In this document: positions 52,138 to 64,000 of the stretch, one piece after another
Position numbering within the stretch: the stretch's first letter is position 1
Layout of the letters: each line of letters starts with the position of its first letter
Assembly: GCA_013400155.1 (NCBI GenBank)
Contig: VXBM01000218.1
Span: forward strand, 310,001 to 374,000
Origin: Helopsaltes ochotensis
Taxonomy: Eukaryota; Chordata; Aves; Passeriformes; Locustellidae
Direction: 5' to 3'
DNA: 64,000 bases
Program-made: the position numbers and the translations under genes
Notes under the pieces: generated by a model
What the model was told of the DNA's origin: nothing
The model's input: the letters and a program-made list of their open reading frames with translations, nothing else
The model's database searches: none

Positions 52138-54881
52138 GGAAAAAACCCCTCCCCTCCAAACCAAAAAAACCCCACACAACAAAAAATTATGCTGTTCTTA
52201 ACAGAAAGACACGGTAGAAGATCCTCAGAATTGAACTTAAAAATTAAATCAATTAAAAAAATATCAGCTTTTATTATTAAATTAGCAGCCAGTACACTTA
52301 GGTCTCATTTAGGAAGAAAAATTATTAATGATTTTACTTTTTAAATTGGAATTCTTTTATCATATAGGCAATATTAAGAAATACTCTCCTACTGAAAAGC
52401 ACTTTTGTTTAATTCAACAGCCCATTGTATGCCATTCATCATCACAACTGTATGAGAAAGCTGGAAACAAGTGGCATTGCATTATCATTGCAAAATGAAA
52501 CATGCAAGTCTAAAGCAGCTCTCTTTTTTATAAATTCCATATTGGAAACTGCAATCCAAAATCTCTAAACTAAATTCCTCTGCCAACACCAGTTGTGTAC
52601 ACTGAAGTAATTCTACAAATTGACCTTTTCGTGTTTTGATGGTGAGCTACAGGTTTACAGATCTACCAGAAGCACTCAGCAACCAGTTTAGGGCACCTTC
52701 ATGGAGAAAAAAGGACAATCAAAATAAAAACTTCTTTTGCAGAGGCTTTGTAACTTGTGTCCCTAATCATTACTAGGGTACAATGGAAAACGGAAAAGTA
52801 GAGCACAGTGTGTCAACAGTACGAACTTGTAAATGCATGCCAGCTCTCCACAAAATAACAGAAAAATACAAGAATCTTCCTTTGAAAACACTTCTATGTT
52901 GTTACGTTGTACCTCGGAAAGACATAATAACTAAAAAAAAGGAAAACAGAAAGCTCAGTTAAAAATTAACCAGATTCTATAATTACACCAATCTTCACAG
53001 GGCACACGACAGAGCAATTTCTGGGTCTTTCAATCTCTCCTTTAAATCTAACAAAGGAGTATCTCAATCACAGGCACTCTCTGGTAAACTCCCATCCAAA
53101 GAATATCAACAGGAATTAAATACAATTTCATGCTCTGACAAGTCCCTTGATATATCCTCTATCCTCCTGAGAGGTACTAATACCTCAGGGTGATTAAAGG
53201 AAAGCAAGCTTAAATTAGTAGACTGCTCTGGTTAAATTGCCACCGAAGAAATGGGGATCATTTCTACTGACTTTCTGCTGCATAGTTATAATCAGAAAAC
53301 AATCACACTTTTGAAAGGTTGAAGGTTTTTTTCTTATTAAAAAAATCCAACTGACTAAACCCTACCATTTAGTGTATCTGCAAATTAATTTAATTGGTAT
53401 ATTTGTCTTCTAGTGTTAGCTGAACAAAGAAGATAACCAAGATTAAAAATATTAATTAAAAGTAAATTTTTCATCCATTCCTTATGAGTTTTCCATCTTA
53501 ACTTTTTGATTACAAATTGGATGGCTGAGATACAAAATCCTTACTCTCAAACTGTCCTGAAGTTCTCTATTCTGCCAATTACTGTGCCACCAGTTGGAGG
53601 TGATCTTTCAGATCAAATTTTCAACGTCAGTTAGGGAAGCAAAGTTTATCCCAAAGAGCTAAAGACAATTTGAATTCCCATAAGAATAGATTCTTACAAT
53701 CACTAAGCTGGAATTGATTTACCTAGCCATCAAATCCCATAGGAAACAGTCAGTTAAAGTTTTATCTAATCGGATTATTTGTTAGACAAAGTTATCTTCT
53801 TGTTAGGCATGGCATCTTCTGTTTGGGAGAAATTAAAATCAAAGTATTTTGTTACCTTTGCCCTGTAAACTACACACTCATACATGACTACTCTTGTTGA
53901 AGTAGGAAGGAAGGTACCAAAGTACTGCAAGAAGTTTCCATTTCTAAAAAAAATCTCTGAATGGGTCAAATTTAGCTCCTTAAACCAAATTAAGGCTGTC
54001 TTCCTGTGCTCAGGGGTCACAAATGTAACACAACTTTCCCACAGCACCTATGTGCAACATCCCAGGCACAGCACACACCAGTGTCTCAGTTCCCCCCCTC
54101 ACAGCTTCTTGCCTTTGTGGACGCATGGAGTTTGAGCAGTTGCTCTGGGAAGCTTAACTGTACCTGCCCAGTAATCCCAAATAAGCCTCCACTGCACTTT
54201 CAAAAACCAGCTCAATAAAATCCCTGCACTATATAAAGTTCAATGAACTCATTCTGAAAATCACCACCCTAACCTTCAAAAGGGTTTGATTAGTATCTTC
54301 ATTTATCTAAAGCCATGCAAGACAGTATCAGGGGTGATAAATGATTTTTTTTCCTTCAGTGCACAGCTTTAAGCTGTGTCTGTTCAGCCCAGCCCTAGGT
54401 TTTGAACATTGTCTCTGACCCTTTTGCAGCTCTGCAGCCTTTCTCTGGTGAGAGTTGGACGTCACACGCCCCACAAATTCAGTATGGCTGCATGTAACCA
54501 CGAGTTTAGGAGATGACAAGAATTTTCACAGGGGAGACACCTTCAATAATTAGGCCCACCTTCTTTCAACCTGCCTAGTAAACAAACCAAACTGTACACT
54601 GCTAATTCTTTAAACCACACACACCAAACAAACTGTATGCGCCTTTCCAAAGGAAAATTTAAACGAACGTTCCCTATGCCAAGTTCCCTGCAATTCTTCT
54701 ATAGGTTATTGTACTAGAAAATTACCTTTTCTAATCTGGCAGCTGAGAAGCTCCAGGTTATAAGGTAGATATTTAATTTTGGTGTTTAATTTTGAATCTG
54801 TGCGTGGCAGAATTAGAGGCATTTCAAAATGACATCTAATTTATCTGATGGAACATGGAGTTTAAAGCACAGTCAAGCAGT

Positions 54882-55312
54882 AATCATAGAATTGTATAGG
54901 CTGAAAAAGACCTTGAAGAGCATCGAGTCCAACCATTAATCCAGCACTGCCAAGTCCACCCTAATTCACATTCCTCAGAGCCACATCTGTATGACTGATA
55001 AATACCTCCAGGGATGGTGACCCCCCTACTTCCCTGGGCAGCCTGTTCCAGTGCTTGATAGCCCATCATGGGAAGAATTTTCCTCCTGATATCCAATCTA
55101 AACCTCACCTGGCACAACTTGGGGCCATTTTCTCTTGTCCTCTTCTTCCCGGGAGAAGAGACTGGCCCACCACCTCCCAATTCCTTAGTTTCAGGTAACT
55201 GTGGAGGGTGATAAGGTCCCCACTGAACCTCCTTTCCTCCAGCTCCTTCAGCTGTTCCTCACCTGACTGATGCTCCAGACCTTCCCTCATCTTTGTTGTC
55301 CTTCTTTGGATG
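54882..55312 (-). mobile_element. CR1 LINE 3' fragment
   Basis: Minus-strand, 5'-truncated CR1 copy of about 0.43 kb. Read on the plus strand it opens with ATCATAGAATTGTATAGGCT, then the AAGACCTTGAAGAGCATCGA block and the CTTCCCTGGGCAGCCTGTTC block typical of the avian CR1 3' end. It runs into the ORF2 C-terminal region with several stops and indels. It is in sense orientation relative to INPP4B and begins about 53 bp past the donor of exon B. Confidence 0.92.
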
Positions 55313-55367
55313 AGAAATGCCAAGGGTTATTAACTCACCATGATGTACACCAGAGGGAAACACTTAC

Positions 55368-55447
55368 CTGAGGGTAAGGGTCAACTGCTGCTCCTTGGAC
55401 TTCACCAGATCTCCTACTCTAAAAGTTGCACAGCCCAGGAAGCTTCG
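55368..55447 (-). CDS. INPP4B: INPP4B exon B (C2 domain part)
   Basis: 80-nt exon, phase 0 at the start and phase 2 at the end. It encodes RSFLGCATFRVGDLVKSKEQ followed by a QLTLTL stretch, and the final arginine codon is split with exon C. The RSFLG...F.VG.LL.SKEQ pattern is the C2-domain strand and loop typical of INPP4B. The acceptor is TTTGTAG and the donor GTAAGT. A CR1 LINE fragment begins about 53 bp past the donor, so the nearby intronic sequence is repeat-derived. Confidence 0.95.
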
Positions 55448-56054
55448 CTACAAAGGAAAGGAGAAGGAAAAGATAACATATTCATTCATTTTTGTCACTT
55501 CCTGTGTTTGCACACTTGAAAATCTTTCTTTGGTAACTAGAAAAATATTGCACTTCAATATAAGAGTTTGACACTCTATCACTAAAAATTTTTTTGTGCA
55601 TCTGCAGCATGATGATCAGTAAACTGTTAAAAACTTTGGTTTGGTGGGCAGGAACCTACCTCTTTTCTGTTAAGAAGAGTCTAACAACCTGACAAAGTAA
55701 CAGGTTGTAAGATGTACAGCCAGAGGAAAAATTTCATTCAGTACAAGTATTTGCATTTTGCATCTAGTTCTTTCTAGTTTTCTAATTTCTGGATTACAAG
55801 AAGTGCTAAGTTTTCAGTGTTTCACCAAAGCTGTTCTTGAGGTTTTTCCTCAAGCCATTGGCACTACCATCCATGTATTCCCAATATGAATGTATGTTAT
55901 ATTTCTCCAATTCTTGGCAATGTTCTCAATACTTTTTTCCTCTATTTCCATTGTAAGGTGAACCTATTCACCGCATTAAAAGTGCAGAGAAATGTGGTAA
56001 TGCAACTAGAATGCCTGAAGTTAAATAAAGGTACACCACTACATATTTTTCTTC

Positions 56055-56093
<39 letters not shown>

Positions 56094-58708
56094 ACCCTTC
56101 ACACATTTAAAAAAGTGCAAAGAAGAAAAAGGATTAAGTTTTCTATTGCACTTAGATTATTTTTTAACCTCTATTCATATCCTGCTCCAAATTGCTGAAA
56201 TCCCATTTTGTCAACTTGGCCAGCAGTAGTATTCTTGCCTTGGGAACAATTGGAAAGAAATTCACAGCCTACAGCCGTCTTCTATCCATTTATCTTTCAA
56301 ACATACAACACAATATCACTTGCTCTAAAATAAATTACAATGAGATCCTGACATTATGTTTAACTTTTTGCAATAAAAGACTAAGAAGGACACAAAGTTT
56401 GTTTTTTATAACATAACACTAAGTTTACTGTTGGAACAGCAAATTAAAATTCCGGACTAAATGATGTACATTCTTGGATATACAAATTAAAGAAGAATCA
56501 AGTCACTCTGAGTCAACAGAGGCTGCTAACAGAGAGCAACTTTCCCCTCAGGGAAAAAACAGAAAAGAATTGTCGCTGCTGAGAAGAGTAAAACCCCTTT
56601 AGCCTGCTTTCTTTCAGGAAAGCCACCAGGATGTTGAGTGCCTGAACGCAAACAGTAAAGCTCTACACTACGGTAAGTTTTCTTCCATGTGCAATGCACA
56701 GTTCAAATAAGAATTCTGAAATCAGGTAAGAACCAACACTGGCCTGCAGTTTGGTAAACTGAGTCGTGAGGTGTGGCTTGTTCCCATCAGTGGCACAGGC
56801 TCAGATTTCCTAAGCAGCATAGGAAAAAAGACACAACTCAAGAGTCTAGGGAAGGCTGGAAAAAGAGTGGATCTGGGAAGTGATGAAGAAAAAAGGCCTT
56901 CAGGATATGTATGGAGAAAAATATCACAGCCACAAAGATCATGGAGAGTTTTCAGTGCCAAAATGAAGGGTACTTCTACAAAAGAGACATCCAGGTGCAA
57001 CACACAGTGATGCACAGCCTTGCTGGAGTGAACACACAGATGGTTCTGTCTTCCTTTAGATCAGTCAACATGACAGTGTTTCTGCACTAAAACTCTGTGG
57101 TCACATACTTAACCCAGATTATTTATCTTCTTCCAAGAGAAAGTCCTTCTTCATATTGGAAGAACACATCCCACAGCAGTGTGTCCCTATGGCAGCCTTT
57201 AGTCTGGCAATTCATGACATTTGAGTGCTTGTGTTTGGAACCTGACCATTTGTAAATGGGGAAGAGGGGTATTTGGAATGAAACTGATAAGGTTCAGTTA
57301 TTTGGAGCTTCTTTCTGCAGGAAAATAAAACTATAAATATATTTAAGAATCCTAAGTCAGAATCCTCATGTGACCAGGGCCAAGAGACAACTACACCGCC
57401 CTCTCAAAGTCATAGAGCTTTGGTCATTGTACCCACTAAACATGTCTGAGTGTCAGATCTACTTCTTCAGTGTCATGAAATTACAGCTGAATGATTTTAT
57501 TGGCTTAAAACATTCTACTCAATTCTCTGTTTCATATTTTTGTGCTTATTTAGGAAGCATTCTTTGCTTGACAACACAAAGCTTTGTGCAAAGTCAAATA
57601 AAATTTTAAATGATCCCATGACCCAAACGAAGAGAGTTATGCTAATGTTCAAGGGGCCTAATATCAAACCAGAGAATATTTTTCTCATACTGATTTAGAT
57701 ACCAATAGGCGACCCTGGGACCTGAACTGGCAGTCTACAAAACAATCTAACTTAGCCCACAGGACTTGGAAAGGCTTGAAAAGTAGGCTTTCAACAGAAC
57801 TGCTGCTGTAATGCTAATTACAGAGTAATGTTCCTTTGGAATTTTGCTAGTGTTGTAGTCACAACAATAAATCTTAAGATACGTGCCTTGAGTAGTTTGA
57901 TGAATAATCTCAGCTAGCCAAAGAGAAGGCTCTGTAATAGCTATATGAAAAGTTAAAACACATCCATTATTTCACTAAGGTTGAACTTGCTGCCAAGCTA
58001 CAGATTTTTCAAACACTAGCTGAAGTCCTGAAAACTACCAGGCCAACAAAGCCCTGGTAAGGCAGCAAAGTCAACAACTTAGGCTGAAAATGTAAACCCT
58101 TGGTTATTTTACATGTTTGCAGACAGATCTGACACCTGCATCAGGTGGTCTGGCTTTTATTCAGCTCTAGCAGGACCAACCTTTTTCACCTCCACAAGGT
58201 GTCCATATCATCTGGGAGGTTTTAGCCCTCTCAGACCCAGAAATAATTCCCCAGTACCTTTGTCAAATGCTCTGTAGATCTACTCATAAAAATGAATCCT
58301 CTGTTATGTCACCAGTTCAGTTTCTGAAAACACAAACCAAAGGCAACTCCTGCTGCAGAAAGTTTGAGATCCTGCACACAAAGGCCAGAAGGTGACAGCC
58401 CAGGCTTCTTGAGGCAATGCCATTCCAGACTCTCAATCTCATCCAGATTGCTCGTATGACATGAACAAGGAGTTTGCACAGTTGTGCTTGTGTCAGGATA
58501 GCTTCAGTTGAAAAAGACTTTCAAAAAGATGTGAAAGGATTACATCAATCTGTGAGACTATCATTCCTGCCTTGATTATTTTATTCATTTAACCAAAAAC
58601 TTTTGCTATTAAAAAAGCTCGTCAGCTCCTGTTGAGCAGTCAATGTCTGTGCCTGCTGATGAGATGAAAACAAAACAAAAAAATCAATCAATGAAAATAA
58701 TTGCTTAC
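55448..58708 (-). other. INPP4B: Intron between exons A and B
   Basis: 3.3 kb intron holding an (AT)15 microsatellite at 56060-56090. I see no interspersed repeat or second gene. Confidence 0.85.
56060..56090. repeat. (AT)15 microsatellite
   Basis: Fifteen uninterrupted AT units preceded by T-rich sequence, in intron A-B. Confidence 0.96.
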
Positions 58709-58759
58709 CCCAACATCTGCTCTTGGTTCCTTGTGATCAGGTAGGACACTGGTGCGGAC
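58709..58759 (-). CDS. INPP4B: INPP4B exon A (C2 domain part)
   Basis: Short 51-nt exon encoding 17 residues that begin VRTSVLPDHKEP and end DVG. It lies in the later part of the N-terminal C2 domain, the lipid-binding module of the family, in a loop that differs between INPP4A and INPP4B. The acceptor has a long pyrimidine tract ending in TCTCTCAG; the donor is GTAAGC. Both ends are in phase 0, so skipping this exon would keep frame. It is the most upstream exon I can find here. I looked for the preceding exon (expected to encode a YDVKDK-like strand) between 58760 and 64000 and did not see it. Confidence 0.9.
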
Positions 58760-61700
58760 CTGAGAGAAGGGAGGGAGAGAAAAAAAGGCAAGAAATCATT
58801 ACTTTTTTACACGGAGAAAAGCCGTGTTCAGTAGTTCCTTTCCTAAAATGAGATTTTTTTTTTGGCTGTAACTTGAGTGACAGAATTCTTCATCTAGAGG
58901 TGCTATCTGGAAACAAAATTTTCAGCTTCAAGGGAAAGAGCAGAGTAAATTGAAAAGTATTTTCTCCAAGTAAGTACTTGCCTTTGTCAGTGGATCTGCA
59001 GCAGAAATCCTGATTGCCAGTCTCAGTGTATGACCCTGCCTCCTTCAGCCACTTGCTGAGCACCTCTGAGGTGAGAGATGTTTGTAGGCATTCCGAGAAG
59101 GAAAGCCTCTATAATCTCCCCTACATAGGACCTCCCCGTGTTTGCTGCAAGGTGGAGCTGCCACTGCACTCAACTGCTTTCATTTCACAAGAGCGAGTAC
59201 GGGATAACCTGACTTCTTCTTTGGTATTTCCCAAAATACAGTACAGGTTGGTGTCTGGCTGTGTCCTCAGTGTCTTTTTCATTTTATTGTTGAGTGGTGG
59301 TTGAGAACAGATAACTGATTAAACAGTAAAAATTAGACAGAAAATGGATAAGAAAATCCTGATGGTCTGCCTGGGCCAAAACCAACCCTTTGGAATAACT
59401 TCCTGCTAAAAGCAACATACAAGGGAGAATACACTGAGCATGCACATCTGTTCGATTACCTAGCCTAAATCACAGATATTCATTCTCCAAGAACAAACTG
59501 TTGGCTTGATTTCCAAGTAAAACTCAAACTGATTTTGTAAATCTCTCTTCAAAAGACTCTTTTTCTTCCATGCCCTCAAATATGACCTCAGTTTTATTCG
59601 AGCTGCAACTTGGCACACAAAAATAAATACTCCTTTAAAGCAAAGACAATTTAATTGTCTGTTTGTTATTCTGAATGCATGTTGTTATAAAGCACCAATA
59701 TAAAGTCCACCACAAAGACTTGACAAAACAGAACCATAGCTTTTCTCAGTCAGCTCTTATCCCTTGATTCCCTACAGTGAGAACATTGTTTTTCCTACAA
59801 AAGCCTGAAGATAGTAAAAAAATGCTATAATTAATTTAATGAGGGACAGCATACTTGAGAAATCTGTGGGAGTCCTCATTTGGATGTAATTTTACATTTA
59901 GATTTTCCACACTAGTACATTAGCAGCTCCAAAGCATTTAGCAATCTACAGAGAACTAGTATAAAATGTTCAATAATGATATTTATATCTAAAATTTACC
60001 TTTAAATGCTTCAAGTCACAAAAGAAAATGAAATTACTGACATTTTCTTCTTGGTAATACCCAGCTTTCCCTTTTGAAGCTGAGGAAATAACTTAGAGTA
60101 GATCTGTTTCTTAAAAGAAAGATAGAGTATCAACACCAGGTCAAAAATGCCATGTCATTTTAAGATGCTAAAAAGCTCTTCTATGTGCCAGCCTCCAGAA
60201 AGTGACATCTGGCCCAACAAGAAGTGAGGTAGTTATATTTTCTAATTATTATTATTATGGCTGTATAATAAAAAACCCAAAACCACAAAAAAACCCCAAC
60301 AACTAATAATGTAAGAATTAACCATCCTCTTCATCAATTATTCATGAATTAAAACCCAGCAGCAGTTCAGCAAATATTTTAAAAAGTGCATGTGTTTTGT
60401 ATGATACTAAGTTGTGCCTCACAACAAGAGAAAGTTCAACTGTCTTTTATGCTTATTGAAATCAGGGGAATTCAACATTCATTTAGAATTGTAGAATATT
60501 CTTTCTTTTGCTGGATAAAATCTCAATTCAGGAGAACATATTTCTTCTTTCCTAACCTAACACAGATGTGGAAAGTGATGTCAACACCTGACTAAGCTAG
60601 GGCCTTCCATATAATAAAAGCATATCATATCCCTGAATTCTAAATGGATTTGAAATAAAGAAAAATTTCTGTTGCATTTTGCAATACTTTTTGGTTCAGC
60701 TGTGTGTGTTTGTTTTCATTTAGTTTTAACCCCTTTATAAGCAGTAGTTGGACAAACAAATTTAATTCTGTCTTTGGCGGGAGTGACATTAGACTGTACC
60801 TTTCTTCTCCCCAAAACATATTTTGTTTGAAATTAAATCAAATATCTTGATCCAAGTGTGTGCAAATATATGTAACTTTAGCAAGAGTTTTCTTATTTCA
60901 TATATATTAAAAGAGAAGCCACATGTATGTAAGTACATACATGGGCAGTGCAGTCTGATCCCTTTCAGGTTGTCTGTTGGTTGAGTTCCTGAACAAACTC
61001 TGAGTGCCGCAATTATTGGGGTATCATTATGGGATGTTCACACAGGCCTCATTATAAACACAAAGTCAGCTCCTAAACATTTATAAAACATAAGAAACAA
61101 GCCAGTTCTAGTCCCAATCCACAAAATGGAAGAGAAGAAATGGAGACAAATACAGAAGATTTGAAAGGTCAAATATCCTCCCAGTGCCTTTCCTGATTAA
61201 AAAAACTGACACACTTTTTAAAACCTTGTCATAAATCAACTTTTTCCTACTGGCCCTGTCTAGAACAACTACAAAATAGAAATGGAAACAAAGTCAGATT
61301 TTAATCCAAACATCCACTACTCTGTTAGAGTTTCAGTTTTTTCATTATTTGCTCAAGGTTTTCCTGCACAAAATGCAAACCTCTGAGTGGGGAATTCATT
61401 TACAACGGGGGTAAGACCATGCTTCCCTGGAATGGCACACGCTACAGCTTTACCTCCCCAGACAAGAAGAGACCACAAAGGTGAGCAAGAAAGACAGCTT
61501 GTGACCTAGGCTAAATGCAAAATGTTTGTGCTGTGTGTCCATTCCTGTGATTTTGTTTGTAGAATAATACAGTTACCTTTTTACACCACACCTTGTTGTA
61601 CCAGGAGGAAGATCAATGGACAAGAGGGGGCCCTCATGATATGCTGACTTTTCTTTAAATCTCATATAGAACAATATGCAATGAATAATGCATTTGTCAC

Positions 61701-64000
61701 AGGCATATCTGCTAAATTTCTCCAGGCATAAATGCTAAATTCAGCTTTAATGAACTGTCCTTTAGCAGAAGGCAGTTTTGTGTGATTAAAAGGAACATTA
61801 CTTTCAGTCATTTGCAGCACTCTGAGCCACATTCACACACACTGTCAAAGTACAGAAGATTTATTCACTACCATTAGCGAATCTTTTGTGCCTGCCCTTA
61901 ATTAAAGCCTTTGCATTTTGGTTGATGATCAAAGGCCACGTTCAGAATGCACTCGTTTCACAAACAAATAATGCTAGATCCTTTCCTTGACTACTATGGA
62001 TTTATTCCATCAAAAAACCAGAGGCTTCCAGTGACTTCCCAGTACTCACTGCTGCTGGCTGCTCAAATGCACTCTCCTGTCATCGCTGCTACACGCTCCT
62101 GGCATCTCACAATAACTAAGTACACACATCAGGCAAGGCCAGGCCAGGCAAGATAAAAGACACTACTGAAAGCAGTCACTGAAAAATTGACTTGCACTCC
62201 CCTTCAATAAACCAGCTTCCAGGAAAGCATTCCAAACTTCAGTAAAGCCGAAGTTGTATGGGAACACAACGTGCACACGCATTCATTCACCTAGAGGTGC
62301 CCTGGGACAGTGACCACATGCACCTTTCTGCCTCCACAGGGAAGAGAGCACTGAACTCTGCTAACACAGCCCTTCACAGACAGCTGCCACGGGCAGTCAG
62401 CCCCATCCTCACCACCACTGCCTGCCTGCCAGCACCACCACCCTTCAGAGTTCCAGGAGTTACTATTTCTTGGTGGTTTTCAGTCAAAGAAATTGCAGCT
62501 TCATATAAATATTCCCCACTACAGATACTAGGGAAAATATGTGTGTCCCTACTACTTGCTGTATAGCAACTGACAGTTTCATCTGTTTACTTATCTGAAA
62601 AGGTCACACAGAAGGGCAGGACTATCTGCATCCTTTCCATAGGCAGTGTGTGAATGTGAGTCTTTTGCAGGGCGTGGAGTCAAGACCATTCATTTGTGAA
62701 TGGTCTGACACTGTGTGCTACCTCCAGGCACACTTCTCAAGACGTAATGTGGGGATAATAGAAAATGCATACTTCTCAGTCTCTAAGAATCTTCATAAAC
62801 TGCTTTTCTTTCAGACATCTCGACAGCTCAGTATCTTTCTCCGTGCAGGCTGCATCTTTGTGTGCTTTCTGGAGAGCACATGGCACAAGAGAAGCAGCAT
62901 GTGATCCCCCAAGCAAAGACCGGGGTTAACAGAATTTAACAGCTTATGTAGGTACATAACTCAGTGTATGGATAATGAGCAGAAAGACACAAAAGTTTTG
63001 AGTATTTGATTACAAATACAGTTTTGTTTGTTGATTTTTACAGCAGAATTACTTAGGAACTCTCCCTCTACTGAGCACACCGCAAAAAAACATACCAAAA
63101 CTCTGCAGTGTCCGCATGGAAGCTGGAACTCCAAGTGACAAGCAAAGATCTACAGATTATGAGTGCTTTGGGGCATGCAGCAGAGTCAGATCTGATCCAG
63201 CAAGGCCCATGAGGTCAGCATAATTGCCAGCCATGGCAGAGCTGCGCCACTTTGCGCTGTGCCTCAACGCAAAACGACACTAGCCCCAGCCACACAAGTG
63301 CCCAGCGCAGCTCAGATTGCAAGCGGAGGTTACACCGTGGGGACAGGGCCCAGCTCAGCACGGATCAGAGCTTCAGCTGCTGGCGCTTGGTCTGCAGATC
63401 ACCAAACACAACCAACGTGTGCAAAGAGGGAGAAAAGGCAGCCCCTGTTCAGCAGCCTTTCCCCCACCAAGCATTAGGATCACACACACAGCCTGTCCCG
63501 TACACTGCAAAACAACCCGAAAATCAGAGCTGAAAAACACCCCTTTGGAATACGCTTGCGACCACCTCCTCATAATTAGATCTATTCTATTGCACAGGTA
63601 TTTACTGTCATGTATAGTAAATAAATAACCCTTGAAGGCAAAGTCTTAAGATTGATTTATCTCTTGTAGTTATTGGAAATAAGAAAAAGATGTCAAATCT
63701 AGCCACGTAAATCTAAATCATCTTTAACAAGCTTTTAGTGTATGCAATGAAAAAATGGAGGGAAGGAAGGAACTGTTTATTTACTTTCTTAACATAGCAC
63801 ACAGCATGAGCACTGGATTCAATTTTTTAACCAGTTTGAAACAGAGAAAAATGTCAGAAAAGAGAAAGATGTTTTTTTTCTACAGAGAAAGCTCTGTCAG
63901 ATGTAAGGCCATGCGACAGATTAAAAGTGACAAAGAAAAACGGCCTCTATAAATTAGAGATAATGAACATTTGAGTCTTAGCATCACGGAAAATAGACAT
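58760..64000 (-). other. INPP4B: Intron upstream of exon A (partial)
   Basis: 5.2 kb of the intron preceding exon A on the transcript. Its 3' end supplies the pyrimidine-rich acceptor at 58760-58790. A slightly GC- and CpG-richer patch lies at about 63220-63480 but shows no exon or repeat that I recognise. The preceding INPP4B exon was sought and not found. Confidence 0.8.

Larger units (their letters stand above)
47447..55367 (-). other. INPP4B: Intron between exons B and C
   Basis: 7.9 kb intron. It holds a short CR1 tail (48458-48540), an A/C-rich stretch (49591-49641), a (CA)10 microsatellite (49949-49968), a poly-A run with the only unresolved base (52111-52137) and a 0.43-kb CR1 copy (54882-55312). 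Confidence 0.85.
1..64000 (-). other. INPP4B: INPP4B gene, internal part (11 coding exons plus introns)
   Basis: The whole window lies inside one minus-strand gene. INPP4B is a cytosolic and membrane-recruited lipid phosphatase that removes the 4-phosphate of PtdIns(3,4)P2 to give PtdIns(3)P and so dampens PI3K/Akt signalling. The eleven exon translations, read from high to low coordinates, match the remembered order of vertebrate INPP4B from about residue 125 to about 570. The paralogue INPP4A differs clearly in the same regions, for example at the VRTSVLP, LEFIPINLHL and HHSEYDEEEW stretches. All ten internal exon junctions keep frame and no exon contains a stop, so the gene looks intact. 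The first exons, the start codon and the C-terminal CX5R catalytic domain are not in the window. Family role is established knowledge; exon structure is read from sequence; residue numbers are approximate. Confidence 0.95.

Noticed and set aside
236..58759. Assignment of the gene to INPP4A
   Set aside because: Exon translations follow the B paralogue (VRTSVLP, GKDNLP, KGEKTLEF, SPENTAKAKEVL, HHSEYDEEEW); INPP4A has different sequence at each of these places.
63252..63628. Overlapping open frames of up to 103 codons near the window end
   Set aside because: Several frames overlap in a locally GC-richer patch and none resembles a known protein.
58760..64000. A further upstream INPP4B exon (C2 strand with YDVKDK-like sequence)
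   Set aside because: Read on the minus strand, no stretch encodes the expected residues with splice sites; it probably lies beyond 64000.

Overview
The window is vertebrate nuclear DNA, most likely from a bird and probably a songbird. The coding sequence is broken into short exons with GT-AG splice sites. The recognisable interspersed repeats are CR1 LINE fragments, the usual avian LINE. The one GC-rich island is a solo LTR that resembles songbird endogenous-retrovirus LTRs, as far as I can judge from memory. There are no operons, bacterial-style genes, CRISPR arrays or rRNA/tRNA genes that I can recognise.

The only gene I can support is INPP4B (inositol polyphosphate-4-phosphatase type II), on the minus strand. 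It enters from beyond position 64000 and leaves beyond position 1. I found eleven internal coding exons by reading the minus strand. In transcript order they are: A 58709-58759, B 55368-55447, C 47335-47446, D 45242-45314, E 39432-39579, F 29626-29756, G 24118-24222, H 19620-19728, I 10404-10581, J 6146-6358, K 236-380. Each has an AG acceptor and a GT donor, and the reading frame passes through all ten internal junctions without a stop. They total 1345 nt (448 codons plus one base) and correspond to roughly residues 125-570 of the ~924-residue human protein, as I recall it. That covers the end of the N-terminal C2 domain and the central region. The first exons, promoter, catalytic CX5R phosphatase domain and 3' UTR are all outside the window.

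Everything else is intron: twelve intronic stretches, two of them cut by the window edges. They hold three clear CR1 fragments (54882-55312, 28690-29512, 19154-19399), a short CR1 3' tail (48458-48540), an old degenerate CR1/L3-like copy (20085-20325), the solo LTR (13414-14430, antisense to the gene), several microsatellites and homopolymers, and one unresolved base (N at 52116) in a poly-A run. The listed open reading frames of 60-240 codons outside the exons look like chance or repeat-derived frames.

I found no convincing new biological system. The most curious unexplained items are a pair of GC-rich hairpins sharing an 11-base core (21766-21845), three CR1 copies lying 53-220 bp downstream of exon donors, a tandem donor on exon K, and two fairly long minus-strand ORFs in intron D-E.
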